From the IMG/VR virus record IMGVR_UViG_3300035698_006416, positions 1 through 20,413 of that record: a DNA stretch of 20,413 nucleotides. One strand, 5' to 3'. Positions within the stretch are counted from its first letter, which is position 1; the number at the start of each line of letters is the position of its first letter. Both the position numbers and the translations under genes were made by a program. Origin of the DNA: a virus. Positions 1 through 7,417 of the stretch are shown here, piece by piece. The notes under the pieces are model-generated. The model saw only the letters and a list, made by a program, of their open reading frames with translations, was not told the DNA's origin and did not search any database.

Positions 1-1
1 G

Positions 2-274
2 AAGTCCAATGCCGCGATCAACCCGTTCTACGGCGAAGGGCTCAAGATTGTCCCGAGCGCTCGCCTGGACGACAGCTCCGTGACGGTGTGGTATCTCATC
101 GCGGACTTCGGCCTCATTGACACCATCGAGGTCTGCTTCCTTCAGGATGAGGCGCTGCCCGTGCTCAAGCAGGAGACGGATTTTGACACGGACGATCAGA
201 AGTTCGCCGTTCGCCACACCGTGGCGGCCAAGGCGATCGACTTCCGTGGCATGGCGAAGAACCCCGGCACGTAG
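2..274 (+). CDS. Major capsid protein, C-terminal fragment (5' truncated)
   Basis: The reading frame is open from the window edge and stops at the TAG at 272-274, giving the last 90 residues. The text around WYLIADFG, DTIEVCFLQ, and the ending VRHTVAAKAIDFRGMAKNPGT match my memory of the C-terminus of HK97-fold major capsid proteins of the Mu gpT-like or prohead-protease/capsid-fusion type, where an AKAIDxRG(L/M)xKNPG ending is characteristic. It would form the icosahedral shell. A GTG at 80 is only an internal codon, since the homologous sequence continues upstream of it. The next gene encodes a capsid decoration protein, which fits. Assignment rests on motif recognition of a fragment; a protease part, if any, lies outside the window. 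Confidence 0.8.
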   Translation, partial: KSNAAINPFYGEGLKIVPSARLDDSSVTVWYLIADFGLIDTIEVCFLQDEALPVLKQETDFDTDDQKFAVRHTVAAKAIDFRGMAKNPGT

Positions 275-298
275 GGCCTGACAAAAACGAACCGACAC

Positions 299-339
299 GG
301 CCCGGCAGACGAGGCAACCGCCTCCGACCCTGCCGGGCC
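299..339 (+). other. Intergenic double stem-loop between capsid and decoration genes
   Basis: GGCCCGGCAG (299-308) is the exact reverse complement of CTGCCGGGCC (330-339). Nested inside, GAGGC (311-315) pairs with GCCTC (320-324) around an AACC loop. No T-run follows, so it does not look like an intrinsic terminator. The ribosome binding site of the next gene (AAGGAGAGG, 344-352) begins five bases after the stem. It could stabilise or process the mRNA and set the ratio between capsid and decoration protein. Confidence 0.6.
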
Positions 340-355
340 AAGCAAGGAGAGGATC

Positions 356-1012
356 ATGGCGACGAACTATACGCAGGCTGGCAAGACCTTGACCACCACG
401 AATGGCAGTGGTGTCGATGTCGTCTCTGGCGGCGTGATCGTCAGTGGCGACGAAATTCGTGTGGCGCTCGTGGACATTGCGAACGCCGCAGCTGGCGAAT
501 GCGCGGCTGAAGGCGTGTTCACGCTGGACGCCACCTCGGCAGACGACTGGTCGGATGGCGACGCGCTGTACTGGGATGCGACCAACGAGAAGCTCACGGA
601 TTCCGCAACCGCCGAGGTCGTGGCCGGTATCGCCATTGGCGACAAGGCCGCCCTCACCCTCACGGCAAACGTGAAGCTCGGCAATCCGGCGGGACCGCGC
701 CAGAAGGACGGCACCGTAGCCGTCGCTGGAGCGGCGCTCGTGATCCCCGTGACGCACGGAACCGTGACGAAGACGACCGGTGGTGCCGAGGCGCTGACCT
801 TGGCCGATGGCAAGCCGGGACAGATTCTCACGGTCTCGATGACCGCAACCGGTGGCGACGGGACTCTGACGCCCGCGACCGCAACCGGTTGGGCTACGTG
901 TGTGTTCATCGCGGCCGGCGACACGCTGTCGCTGCTGTTCGTCGATTCAACGGTCGGTTGGGTGATTCTCGGCACCGCTGGCGTTCTGGCGCCTCCGGTG
1001 ATCTCCGTCTAG
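356..1012 (+). CDS. DUF2190-type capsid decoration protein, copy 1
   Basis: This 218-residue protein begins MATNYTQAGKTLT, the usual opening of DUF2190 phage proteins. It continues with the family's SGGVIVSGDE, GVFTLDA and WSDGDALYWDATNEKLT segments (roughly residues 1-112). DUF2190 proteins sit beside the major capsid gene and are regarded as capsid decoration or cement proteins. The last ~90 residues form a beta-rich extension (KTTGGAEALTLADG, GGDGTLTP, FVDSTVGWVI, ending APPVISV) that reappears in the gene at 6153. A strong ribosome site (AAGGAGAGG) lies just upstream of the ATG. The role is inferred from family and position next to the capsid gene. Confidence 0.82.
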   Translation: MATNYTQAGKTLTTTNGSGVDVVSGGVIVSGDEIRVALVDIANAAAGECAAEGVFTLDATSADDWSDGDALYWDATNEKLTDSATAEVVAGIAIGDKAALTLTANVKLGNPAGPRQKDGTVAVAGAALVIPVTHGTVTKTTGGAEALTLADGKPGQILTVSMTATGGDGTLTPATATGWATCVFIAAGDTLSLLFVDSTVGWVILGTAGVLAPPVISV

Positions 1013-1024
1013 CGTCTGCTCCAC

Positions 1025-1054
1025 GGGGCGGCGGATTCCTCCGTCCGTCGCCCC
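1025..1054 (+). other. Intergenic hairpin after decoration gene 1
   Basis: GGGGCGGCGGA (1025-1035) pairs over 11 bp, with one G-U pair, to TCCGTCGCCCC (1044-1054) around an 8-base loop. No T-tract follows; the ribosome site GGAG of the next gene is at 1068-1071. It is likely a transcript-stability or attenuation element rather than a standard terminator. With the structure at 299-339 it brackets the decoration gene. Confidence 0.5.
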
Positions 1055-1078
1055 GCCCCACCCTCTTGGAGAAATGAC

Positions 1079-1399
1079 ATGCGCCGGCAGGATTACTACC
1101 GAAAAACGATAGTGGTGACGATCGGGACGGCTGACCGGCTCGTTGATGTTGGCGCTGCCTTGCGCGCTGCGTGGAGTGATGGCCGGTTCACGCCCGCGCC
1201 CACCCGGCTCGTGATCGAGACCACAGTGGACTTGACGCTGAAGATCAACGAGACCACGGCAGACGAGATCACAATCACAGCAGCTTCCGGATTTACGCTG
1301 CCGCCGGAAGCCGAGCTTGAGGTTTCACGACTGTACTTCTCGCACACCGGCGCCTCGTCCGGGTCGGGTGACGCCTCAGTCAGCATCTTTGCCGCATAG
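1079..1399 (+). CDS. Small hypothetical virion-region protein
   Basis: I do not recognise this 106-residue protein. It opens with a basic MRRQDYYRK and then appears mostly beta-stranded (alternating hydrophobic and Thr-rich stretches such as TRLVIETTVDLTLKINETT). It ends in a Gly/Ser-rich tail. There is no signal peptide or membrane segment. A GGAG ribosome site is at 1068-1071. It lies between a capsid decoration gene and the glycosyltransferase cassette, and its stop codon lies in the strong AGGAGGG ribosome site of the next gene, so it is co-translated with the virion genes. A minor capsid or fibre-associated role is possible but is only inferred from context. Confidence 0.6.
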   Translation: MRRQDYYRKTIVVTIGTADRLVDVGAALRAAWSDGRFTPAPTRLVIETTVDLTLKINETTADEITITAASGFTLPPEAELEVSRLYFSHTGASSGSGDASVSIFAA

Positions 1400-1411
1400 G
1401 AGGGAAGGCGC

Positions 1412-2590
1412 GTGACTGTCGCGCACGTCAGCCCGTGGGGTGTCCAGTGCGGGATCGCGAAGCACCTGAGTTACTGGATCGCGGAATTGCCGCCCACGCG
1501 GCAGGTCGTGATGTTGGCGGAGACGCCCCCGCCGTGGTATCCGCCGGCAGCCCGATGGCCGGGGCCGCTGATTAATCGCTGCTGGAAACGCTCCGGCGCT
1601 GATGCTCTCCCGGCAATTCAAGCCGCCGCTGAGAAATGCGGCGCGGCAATTCTCCATTTTCAGTGGGACCCATCCTGGTTTCCGTATCGGTCAATGCTGG
1701 CATTTGGCGAGTGGGCGCGCGCGCGAAATGTCAAGATCATCGCAACAATTCACACGCTGGAGGACGTGGATCATTTCGCGTTCCAGAACCAAACCTTCCT
1801 TCGCGTCGTGGATCAGCTTGTCGTCGGCACTCCAGGCATGAAGCGAGCCTGGCGGGAGTACGCCGGACGATTTCATATCCCCATACGCCGGCCAATAGAG
1901 ATCATTCCCTTGCCTGCGCCGCCGCATCCGGTGACATTGCGGGGCCCCGAAGCAACCGATGCGGAGCCGGAGCCGACAGTGCTCACGTGGGGAATGCTTG
2001 GCAAGCTGAAGGGGCATCGCACTGTATTCGAGGCGGTGCAATACCTGCGTGAGACCGGATATCCCAAGCTCCGATATCTGGTCGTCGGAAGTGCGCTGAC
2101 GATGGAACAAAAAGAGCACGTTGCCGACCTGGAGGTCCTCGCGGCGGAAGCTCCTGATGTATTCGAGTTGCGTCTTGGATTCCCGGACGAATCGCAACTG
2201 TACGAATACTGCCGGAAGGCTTCCGTGATCGTGCTTAATCACCAATGGACGCATCAATCATCGAGCGGTACGGTCGCGCTGTCTGTGATGTCGGGCACGC
2301 CGGTTGTAGTCTCGGAGAGTCCGATGTTTTCGGGCTACGTGACTGAGGGGGCAGTTCGTGTCGCGCCGAACGACCCCAAGACTATGGCAGAGATCATCGC
2401 GGATTTACTACGCGCTCCGGATCAGCTTCTCGCGGGACGCGCGCGAATGCTCCAGCGAATCACGCCGGTGTCTGTGGCTGCTGAATACGAGCGGTTATAT
2501 CGGCTGCTGGAAGGGCCGTGCAAAACCGCAAAACCAAACCGGCCCAACAGGGCACAACGGATGGCTGATGCAATTTGGGGATACCGCTGA
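1412..2590 (+). CDS. GT-B glycosyltransferase (GT4-like), first of pair
   Basis: The 392-residue protein has a two-Rossmann-domain glycosyltransferase layout. The N-terminal domain starts VAHVSPWGVQCGIAKHL, a variant of the Gly-rich acceptor loop. The C-terminal domain begins near residue 188 with TVLTWGMLGKLKGH, followed by LRYLVVGSAL and the donor-site segment SSSGTVALSVMSGTPVVVSE (283-302). Such enzymes move a sugar from a nucleotide-sugar to an acceptor. The acidic pair of the canonical EX7E motif is not evident; Ser/Thr occupy that region, as in some GT4 relatives. Start is GTG with an excellent AGGAGGG site at 1398-1404. The next gene, a second glycosyltransferase, starts one base after the stop. 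The acceptor could be a virion protein; that is inference. Confidence 0.8.
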   Translation: MTVAHVSPWGVQCGIAKHLSYWIAELPPTRQVVMLAETPPPWYPPAARWPGPLINRCWKRSGADALPAIQAAAEKCGAAILHFQWDPSWFPYRSMLAFGEWARARNVKIIATIHTLEDVDHFAFQNQTFLRVVDQLVVGTPGMKRAWREYAGRFHIPIRRPIEIIPLPAPPHPVTLRGPEATDAEPEPTVLTWGMLGKLKGHRTVFEAVQYLRETGYPKLRYLVVGSALTMEQKEHVADLEVLAAEAPDVFELRLGFPDESQLYEYCRKASVIVLNHQWTHQSSSGTVALSVMSGTPVVVSESPMFSGYVTEGAVRVAPNDPKTMAEIIADLLRAPDQLLAGRARMLQRITPVSVAAEYERLYRLLEGPCKTAKPNRPNRAQRMADAIWGYR

Positions 2591-2591
2591 G

Positions 2592-3776
2592 ATGAAAATC
2601 CTTGGCATTCACGCGATGGACCACTACGGCGTGGGCGGCGCGTTGCGCGGTCAGGAGATGGGGTTCGCGCTCCGCAAGCTGGGACACGAAATCGTGCAGA
2701 TACCGCCAGGCCACTCTGCGGTTCACATGATCGAGGCCGATTCTCCCGACGCCGTGGTTCTGGCGGGGACGTGGCATCAGCTTATGACCCCTCGCGCCCA
2801 TGCCGCGATCGTGGCCGAAGCCTGCGACAAGGCCCACGTGCCCTGTATTTGGTGGTACGGGTCGAACGGGTCTGTATTCGGCTGTGTCGATCCTTCGCCC
2901 GACGTGCGCGCGCAAACAGAACGCCGAGTGATCCAGGCCATTTGCGATCGTCAATTCATCGCCGTAATCTGCCCGTATTCAATTGGCATCTATGCGCGCC
3001 ATGGTGTGCCGCGCCCGAAAATGCGGCTTGTCCCGAGCGTATTCGATGGCGACCTTTTCTGTCCCGCGTCGAGCACCTATGATGCGCGTGTCTCTGAGCG
3101 GATGCGGTACAAGTTTGGAATTCCGGACGGCGCGTTCTGCCTTGGCACCGTGGGCCATACGCCAAACAGCAAAGGCGGCGATGAAATCATTCAGGCCGTG
3201 GCCCTCCTGAAAAACGAGATGCCGGACCTACATTACCTGGTTTTGCACAGCCCGGAAAACACGTTGAGCAAAGTCAAGGCCACGAGTCCGGATAAGAAGG
3301 TCATTGGCAACAGCGAATGGGACGTACTCCAAAAAACCAAGGTCCTTGCGCGTACGCTTGGCGTCCAGGATCGCGTGCGGTTCCTTGGGATGAGATTTCC
3401 GCGCATTGCAATGCCGACGTTCTATCGGCTGTGTGACGTCTACTGTTCGCCGTCCAAGGCTGAAAACTTGGGGCAGCCGTTGGTCGAGTCGCAACTCTGC
3501 GGGTTGCCGCTGCTGACGTTCAAGGGCTTCAGTTTCGATTTTGTCGCCTGCCCGACAAGCGCCGTGCAGATCGAGCCCACACATACGGTAACGGATAACT
3601 ACGGATTGGTGATCCCCGAGGTGAGTGGCGAGGTCGTTGCCGAGGGCATCCGCCAAGCACGCGCGCTAGGGGGGGATGCGGAGATCGCCAAAGCAACGCG
3701 CGCGTGGGCTTACGAGAAGTTCCACCACCACAATGCACAGGTGATGGTGGACGCCATCGAGGAATACCGTGGCTGA
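2592..3776 (+). CDS. GT-B glycosyltransferase (GT4 family), second of pair
   Basis: This 394-residue protein shows the retaining GT4 pattern. It has an N-terminal fold starting MKILGIHAMDHYGVGGALRG, a C-domain from about residue 183 (LGTVGHTPNSKGGDEIIQA), and the donor-site motif SKAENLGQPLVESQLCGLP with the two glutamates of EX7E at 291 and 299. It should transfer a sugar from a nucleotide donor. I chose ATG 2592, one base after the previous stop, because the Rossmann strand MKILGIH starts there. The frame is open further upstream (to ATG 2568 and a GTG at 2358), but that stretch overlaps the previous gene and does not resemble the family. The stop overlaps the next start by 8 bases. Confidence 0.83.
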   Translation: MKILGIHAMDHYGVGGALRGQEMGFALRKLGHEIVQIPPGHSAVHMIEADSPDAVVLAGTWHQLMTPRAHAAIVAEACDKAHVPCIWWYGSNGSVFGCVDPSPDVRAQTERRVIQAICDRQFIAVICPYSIGIYARHGVPRPKMRLVPSVFDGDLFCPASSTYDARVSERMRYKFGIPDGAFCLGTVGHTPNSKGGDEIIQAVALLKNEMPDLHYLVLHSPENTLSKVKATSPDKKVIGNSEWDVLQKTKVLARTLGVQDRVRFLGMRFPRIAMPTFYRLCDVYCSPSKAENLGQPLVESQLCGLPLLTFKGFSFDFVACPTSAVQIEPTHTVTDNYGLVIPEVSGEVVAEGIRQARALGGDAEIAKATRAWAYEKFHHHNAQVMVDAIEEYRG

Positions 3777-5322
3777 CAAGAACGCACAAGCTGATGGCGA
3801 CTGGGCATCCGCAGCAACGTGGGCCGAGGGGGCGGTTCCACAGACGGGCGAGACGGTCTCAATCTCTGGCTGGATTGTAGACCTCACGACGACCAGCAAC
3901 GCCGTGGGAACTGTCACGCTTGCCGGTGTGGGGGAGTTGTACATACACTCCGGAGGGAAGCTGCGACTCGCGGGGCAGGTCATCGCCGCGACTGGAACGA
4001 CGTTCCGCATGGACGGTGGTGGCGAAGTCGCCATCGTCTGCACTGCAAACAATCAAGCCAGTCGGCAGCTTACGATCAGCGGAAACTTCATAGTTGCAAA
4101 CGCGGGCCTTGGGAACATGGCGAAGATTTACGGCGAGGACGGCACGAAGCGACCCTATACTGCTGTGTATCTTAATCTGGCAACTGTGTCGACCATCGCC
4201 GTTGATGGCCTCGAAATTTTTGACGCAGCTACCATTGCCCTCCGAATCTTGAATGGCCCGTTCATCGGCAGCCTTCGGAATATACTCATTCGCGATATCC
4301 AGTATTATGGCATCCGAGCGGATGGCATTGGCACGCTAATTATGCAAGACGTATGCATGTACTCGTGTGTGTATGGGGTGTACCTTTCGTCCGGCACGAC
4401 CATGGTCTGCCAAAATGTCCTGCTCGGAAAAGACCTTGCCGGGGCGGCTCACCCGAATACCGGAGGAGACGTTCGGGTGCAAAATGGATGCACGCTCAGC
4501 ATCGTGAATGGCGTGCTAGCATCGGGGACGCAGTTCTATACTTCGATCGGTCACCAGGAACGCGGCCCTCTGGCGTTCGTCCGCAACATCGGCTATGTGC
4601 CGACGGATGGAATACTCACGGGCGAGGGGACGCCCGGCACAAACAAGATCGCTCGATGGGAAGGGGTCATTGACGATCAGGTGATTACGCCGACATCGGG
4701 CGCGGCGTCATGGCCGCTGTGCTGCAATGGCTGGCGGTTCGGGCTCGCGCCGATTCCGTTCGAGGCGCGTATCCCCGCGAGTGGCGACGATACGATCAGC
4801 ATGGAGGTCGTGGTCGAGCCGAACGCCTCACAGCCGGCCGATTCTGTCGTGCTTAAACTCGATCCCGACAACATCTACGGTGCGCAGGATGATAGCGTGC
4901 AGGCGGTGCCTGCGGGCGTCGAAACCACGCTCACGGCCTCGGGCACCGTCCTTGCGGCGCATGGGCACGTAGCGGTGCCCTGGCGCATCGAGGTCAACGA
5001 CTACGGCGCGGGCGGTACTGTCGAGATCAAGTCCGTGATCGTTACGGTTGGAGCTGCCGAACCGCTGACGCTAGACTTCGCGCGGTGGTCATTCGCGCGC
5101 CCCGACTGGCCCGCCGTTGCGGATGTCGAGGACGGCGTGACGTATCAGGATGGCGCCAAGGCCGGAACCGTAGAACTGCCGGTCGAGACGGACGTGAGGG
5201 AATCCATTCAGTACGGCGCCGGGGGTACGGAGTACACGGGGACGCTGCACGTGCAACGGCCGATCGGCGAAGTCGTGCTCGATGTCCGGGGCAGGCTCGG
5301 CCTGGAGGTGCGAGATGGCTGA
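3769..5322 (+). CDS. Beta-helix fibre or spike-like protein
   Basis: The protein has 517 residues. The N-terminal part (WASAATWAEGAVPQTGETVS then VGELYIHSGGKLRLAG) and the middle (IRDIQYYGIRADGIGTLIMQ, VYGVYLSSGTTMVCQNVLL) have the short hydrophobic-strand and turn periodicity of right-handed parallel beta-helices, common in phage spikes and carbohydrate-binding proteins. The C-terminal third looks like beta-sandwich plus an ending typical of virion accessory proteins (VTYQDGAKAGTVELP, YGAGGTEYTGTLHV). No catalytic residues are recognised. The start is GTG with GAGG at 3759-3762, overlapping the glycosyltransferase stop. It is sandwiched between sugar-transfer enzymes and a baseplate-like gene, so it is a candidate surface fibre and possibly the glycosylated product. 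The function is inferred from fold appearance. Confidence 0.6.
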   Translation: MADKNAQADGDWASAATWAEGAVPQTGETVSISGWIVDLTTTSNAVGTVTLAGVGELYIHSGGKLRLAGQVIAATGTTFRMDGGGEVAIVCTANNQASRQLTISGNFIVANAGLGNMAKIYGEDGTKRPYTAVYLNLATVSTIAVDGLEIFDAATIALRILNGPFIGSLRNILIRDIQYYGIRADGIGTLIMQDVCMYSCVYGVYLSSGTTMVCQNVLLGKDLAGAAHPNTGGDVRVQNGCTLSIVNGVLASGTQFYTSIGHQERGPLAFVRNIGYVPTDGILTGEGTPGTNKIARWEGVIDDQVITPTSGAASWPLCCNGWRFGLAPIPFEARIPASGDDTISMEVVVEPNASQPADSVVLKLDPDNIYGAQDDSVQAVPAGVETTLTASGTVLAAHGHVAVPWRIEVNDYGAGGTVEIKSVIVTVGAAEPLTLDFARWSFARPDWPAVADVEDGVTYQDGAKAGTVELPVETDVRESIQYGAGGTEYTGTLHVQRPIGEVVLDVRGRLGLEVRDG

Positions 5323-5638
5323 TTTTTACATCAAGACTGACGACACGCGCCCCTACCTTGGCGCGCGGATCAAGCAAGATGCGGCAGCGGTAAGCCTCTC
5401 CGGGGCAACGGTAGCTTTCACGATGGCGACAACTGCCGGTGTCGTGAAGGTAAACCGGCAAGCATGTGTCGTCACGGATGCCACCGCCGGCGAGTGCGAA
5501 TACCGCTGGGCTGCCGGGGACACGGACACGGCCGGCGAGTACAATGCCGAGCTTGAGATTACGTTCGCCGACGGCAAGGTGATGACCGCTCCGGCGAATG
5601 GTTATATCCGGCTGACGGTGGTCGAGGACTTGGCATGA
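5315..5638 (+). CDS. BppU N-terminal domain-like baseplate/fibre protein
   Basis: This 107-residue protein reads like the N-terminal domain of phage baseplate upper protein BppU (DUF2479-like). It has MADFYIKTDDTRPYLGARI, then VSLSGATVAFTM, then YRWAAGDTDTAGEYNAELEI and ITFADGKV with a short NGYIRLTVVED ending. In characterised phages this domain attaches receptor-binding proteins to the baseplate; here it stands alone. I chose ATG 5315 over an in-frame upstream GTG at 5282 because GGAGGTG (5304-5310) is ideally spaced and the family match starts at MADF. The first bases overlap the beta-helix gene, and the stop overlaps the methyltransferase start (ATGA). Together these suggest a small fibre module. 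Confidence 0.72.
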   Translation: MADFYIKTDDTRPYLGARIKQDAAAVSLSGATVAFTMATTAGVVKVNRQACVVTDATAGECEYRWAAGDTDTAGEYNAELEITFADGKVMTAPANGYIRLTVVEDLA

Positions 5639-6150
5639 ATGAGATGATCGTCGGTTACGAGGCTGCGGCAGATCGAATTGAAGCGGAAATCGGCAAGCCG
5701 ATGGGCAACGTACTCGATATCGGGTGCAATTCGGGCGATGGCATGATGGCGTTGGCGGCGCGGTGGCCGAATACTACGGTGATGGGGATCGAGCCTGACG
5801 ACACCCTGGGGCGTCTTGCGCGGGATAAGGGCTTGGCCGTATGGTGCGCGAGTGCTGAGGACATATCGGTCGGCGATGGCGCAATTGACCTCGTGTTCTC
5901 GCGGCACTCGCTAGAGCACGTTCCGGATCGGAACTTGGCGGTTCAGGAGTTGTGGCGAGTTCTGCGACTAGGAGGACACCTGTACATTCAGGCGCCCATA
6001 GAGCCCGGCGGGTCGCCGAATGCCCTGCACGTATCGCCATTCCTGTCATGCGACGAGTTGCGAGGTCGTTGCATGTCCCTTTTGGGCTCCCGCGAGATTT
6101 ACTGGGGCCCCCAGGCGACCGTCGCTGAAATCATCATCAAGAAGGAGTAG
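5635..6150 (+). CDS. Class I SAM-dependent methyltransferase (Methyltransf_11-like)
   Basis: The 171-residue protein carries the Rossmann methyltransferase motifs. Motif I is NVLDIGCNSGDG (25-36), the acidic ribose-binding residue is in GIEPDD (51-56), and the central IDLVFSRHSLEHVPD (84-98) is followed by RVLRLGGHLYIQAP (108-121). It should move a methyl group from S-adenosylmethionine to a small molecule, sugar or protein; there is no DNA-methylase catalytic motif such as DPPY. It is shorter than typical members and has only a brief C-terminal cap. The ATG overlaps the previous stop in ATGA. Its place after two glycosyltransferases suggests it modifies the same glycan or the same virion protein, which is inference. 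Confidence 0.82.
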   Translation: MNEMIVGYEAAADRIEAEIGKPMGNVLDIGCNSGDGMMALAARWPNTTVMGIEPDDTLGRLARDKGLAVWCASAEDISVGDGAIDLVFSRHSLEHVPDRNLAVQELWRVLRLGGHLYIQAPIEPGGSPNALHVSPFLSCDELRGRCMSLLGSREIYWGPQATVAEIIIKKE

Positions 6151-6152
6151 TC

Positions 6153-6875
6153 ATGCTGTCCAATTACCAGGGCGACGGCGCGGTACTCGACACGCTGAAC
6201 GACACCGGCGGCGATCATGCCGACGGTGACATGATCGTCGTCGGCGATACGGTCCGCGTGTGTATTGGCGCGATCGTGAACAACGCGACCGGTTCGGCGT
6301 ATTCTCAGGGTGTATTCCAGTTGAGCGCGACCGCCGCCGATTCGTGGACGGACGGAGCGGTACTCTACTGGGATTCCGCAACCGCGAAGTTGACGGACAC
6401 CGCGAGCACGAACACCCTTGCCGGATATGCCGTGGACGCGAAGGTAGTCAATAGCCTGACGGCGAAGGTCAAGTTCGATCCGGGGGCCATCAGCACCGGG
6501 CGTGTCGGCACGACCGCGTTGGCAGTGGACAGCGTGACCGAGACAGAACTGGAAGCCTACACCTCGGGCTCTGTGGCTGTGATTGCCGACGAGTTGCCGA
6601 TCCCGATTACGCACAGATTTGCGTCGAAAACCACGGGAGCTGATGCCGAAGCCCTGACGCTGGCCGATGGCACGCCCTGTCAAAAGGTGACAATCAGCCT
6701 CGTCGTTGACGGCGGCGGCGACGGGACCCTTACCCCGACGACATGTACAGGTTTTGCGACTATCGTATTCGCCGACGCGGGCGATACGGCCGAACTGGAG
6801 TTTGTCGACGCGGCAACCGGTTGGGTTATCGGCGCTCTCTTCGGCGTTGCCGCGCCTCCGGCGATCACGATCTAG
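6153..6875 (+). CDS. DUF2190-type capsid decoration protein, copy 2
   Basis: This 240-residue protein is a paralog of the gene at 356. They share VFQLSATAADSWTDGAVLYW against VFTLDATSADDWSDGDALYW, a repeated KLTDTAS-type strand, and a closely matching C-terminal domain (KTTGADAEALTLADG, GGDGTLTP, FVDAATGWVI, APPAITI). The N-terminus lacks the standard MATNYxQxGK opening, and an additional ~20-residue segment separates the two halves (around TETELEAYTSG). A second decoration or cement protein is the likely role. AAGGAG (6142-6147) precedes the ATG. It resumes the virion gene order after the glycosyltransferase cassette, so the two copies flank that cassette. Confidence 0.78.
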   Translation: MLSNYQGDGAVLDTLNDTGGDHADGDMIVVGDTVRVCIGAIVNNATGSAYSQGVFQLSATAADSWTDGAVLYWDSATAKLTDTASTNTLAGYAVDAKVVNSLTAKVKFDPGAISTGRVGTTALAVDSVTETELEAYTSGSVAVIADELPIPITHRFASKTTGADAEALTLADGTPCQKVTISLVVDGGGDGTLTPTTCTGFATIVFADAGDTAELEFVDAATGWVIGALFGVAAPPAITI

Positions 6876-6887
6876 GGTGTGCGCGAA

Positions 6888-7091
6888 ATGGCAACCTTCA
6901 GTCCCGAACAACAGGCGTTCATTCGCCAGATCGTCACCGAGGTTGTGCCGATCATCATTGAGCAGCACGTCGAGAGCTGCCCATGGGGGCGTCAGGTCCG
7001 GCGGGTGTTCTGGCTTGGCATTGGCATCGGCATCGGCGCGGGCGCCCTCGGGCTCCCCGCCGTGGCACGTCTGTTGGGGGTGTTGGTATGA
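6888..7091 (+). CDS. Small single-pass membrane protein in head-tail region
   Basis: This 67-residue protein has a soluble N-terminal helix (FSPEQQAFIRQIVTEVVPII), a short HVESCPWGRQVRR segment, and one C-terminal hydrophobic Gly-rich span (VFWLGIGIGIGAGALGLP, about residues 40-57). Membrane proteins of this shape recur in phage head-tail regions, but I know no assigned function. A holin-like role is possible but the position argues against it. ATG 6888 is preferred because AGGGTG (6874-6879) is well spaced for it; an in-frame GTG at 6879 would overlap that site. Its stop overlaps the next start (ATGA). Confidence 0.6.
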   Translation: MATFSPEQQAFIRQIVTEVVPIIIEQHVESCPWGRQVRRVFWLGIGIGIGAGALGLPAVARLLGVLV

Positions 7092-7417
7092 TTGACTGGG
7101 CGACCATGAGCGGCGCGTTGAAATCCGCGCTCGGGGAATCGGTCACGTACACGCCTCGTGTGGGGGCGGCTCGAACGCTGACTGCGATTGTGGACCGGCA
7201 CGCGGCAGAGATCATAACCGAAGAGCCTCGTGCGCTTCGGCCGCGAATCGAGGTATGGGTTGACAACGACGCGACGACTGGCATCTCGGCAACTGAACTC
7301 GACACAGGCGGGGATACGCTAGGCTTTGCGTTCCGTGAAGGCGGGGACGCCAAGACGTTCACGGTTGCCAAGCTGCTCGACCACGACAACGGGATGTTGC
7401 ACCTGGAGTGCCGATAG
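7088..7417 (+). CDS. Head-tail joining protein candidate (gpFII-like position)
   Basis: The 109-residue protein (MIDWATMSGALKSALGESVTYTP at its start) has the size and position of small head-tail joining or connector proteins such as lambda gpFII. It comes just before a gpZ-like, a gpU-like and a tail-tube gene. Sequence gives only a beta-rich pattern (IEVWVDNDATT, DTLGFAFREGGDAKTFTVAK). The ATG lies in an ATGA overlap with the preceding small membrane protein and follows GGGGGTG. An in-frame upstream GTG at 6983 would lie wholly inside that gene and is rejected. The assignment comes mostly from gene order. Confidence 0.55.
   Translation: MIDWATMSGALKSALGESVTYTPRVGAARTLTAIVDRHAAEIITEEPRALRPRIEVWVDNDATTGISATELDTGGDTLGFAFREGGDAKTFTVAKLLDHDNGMLHLECR

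Noticed and set aside
299-339. Intrinsic terminator
   Set aside because: The stem is strong but no T-run follows on either strand close to the stem, and a ribosome site starts immediately after it.
2358-2591. Upstream extension of the second glycosyltransferase to GTG 2358
   Set aside because: This part lies within the first glycosyltransferase in another frame and does not resemble a GT N-terminus; MKILGIH at 2592 is a normal first strand.
6099-6968. Long minus-strand ORF (289 codons) over the second decoration gene
   Set aside because: It lies opposite a gene with family features and a good ribosome site. Its product is Arg/His-rich with no recognisable domain, as expected for the complement of GC-rich coding DNA.
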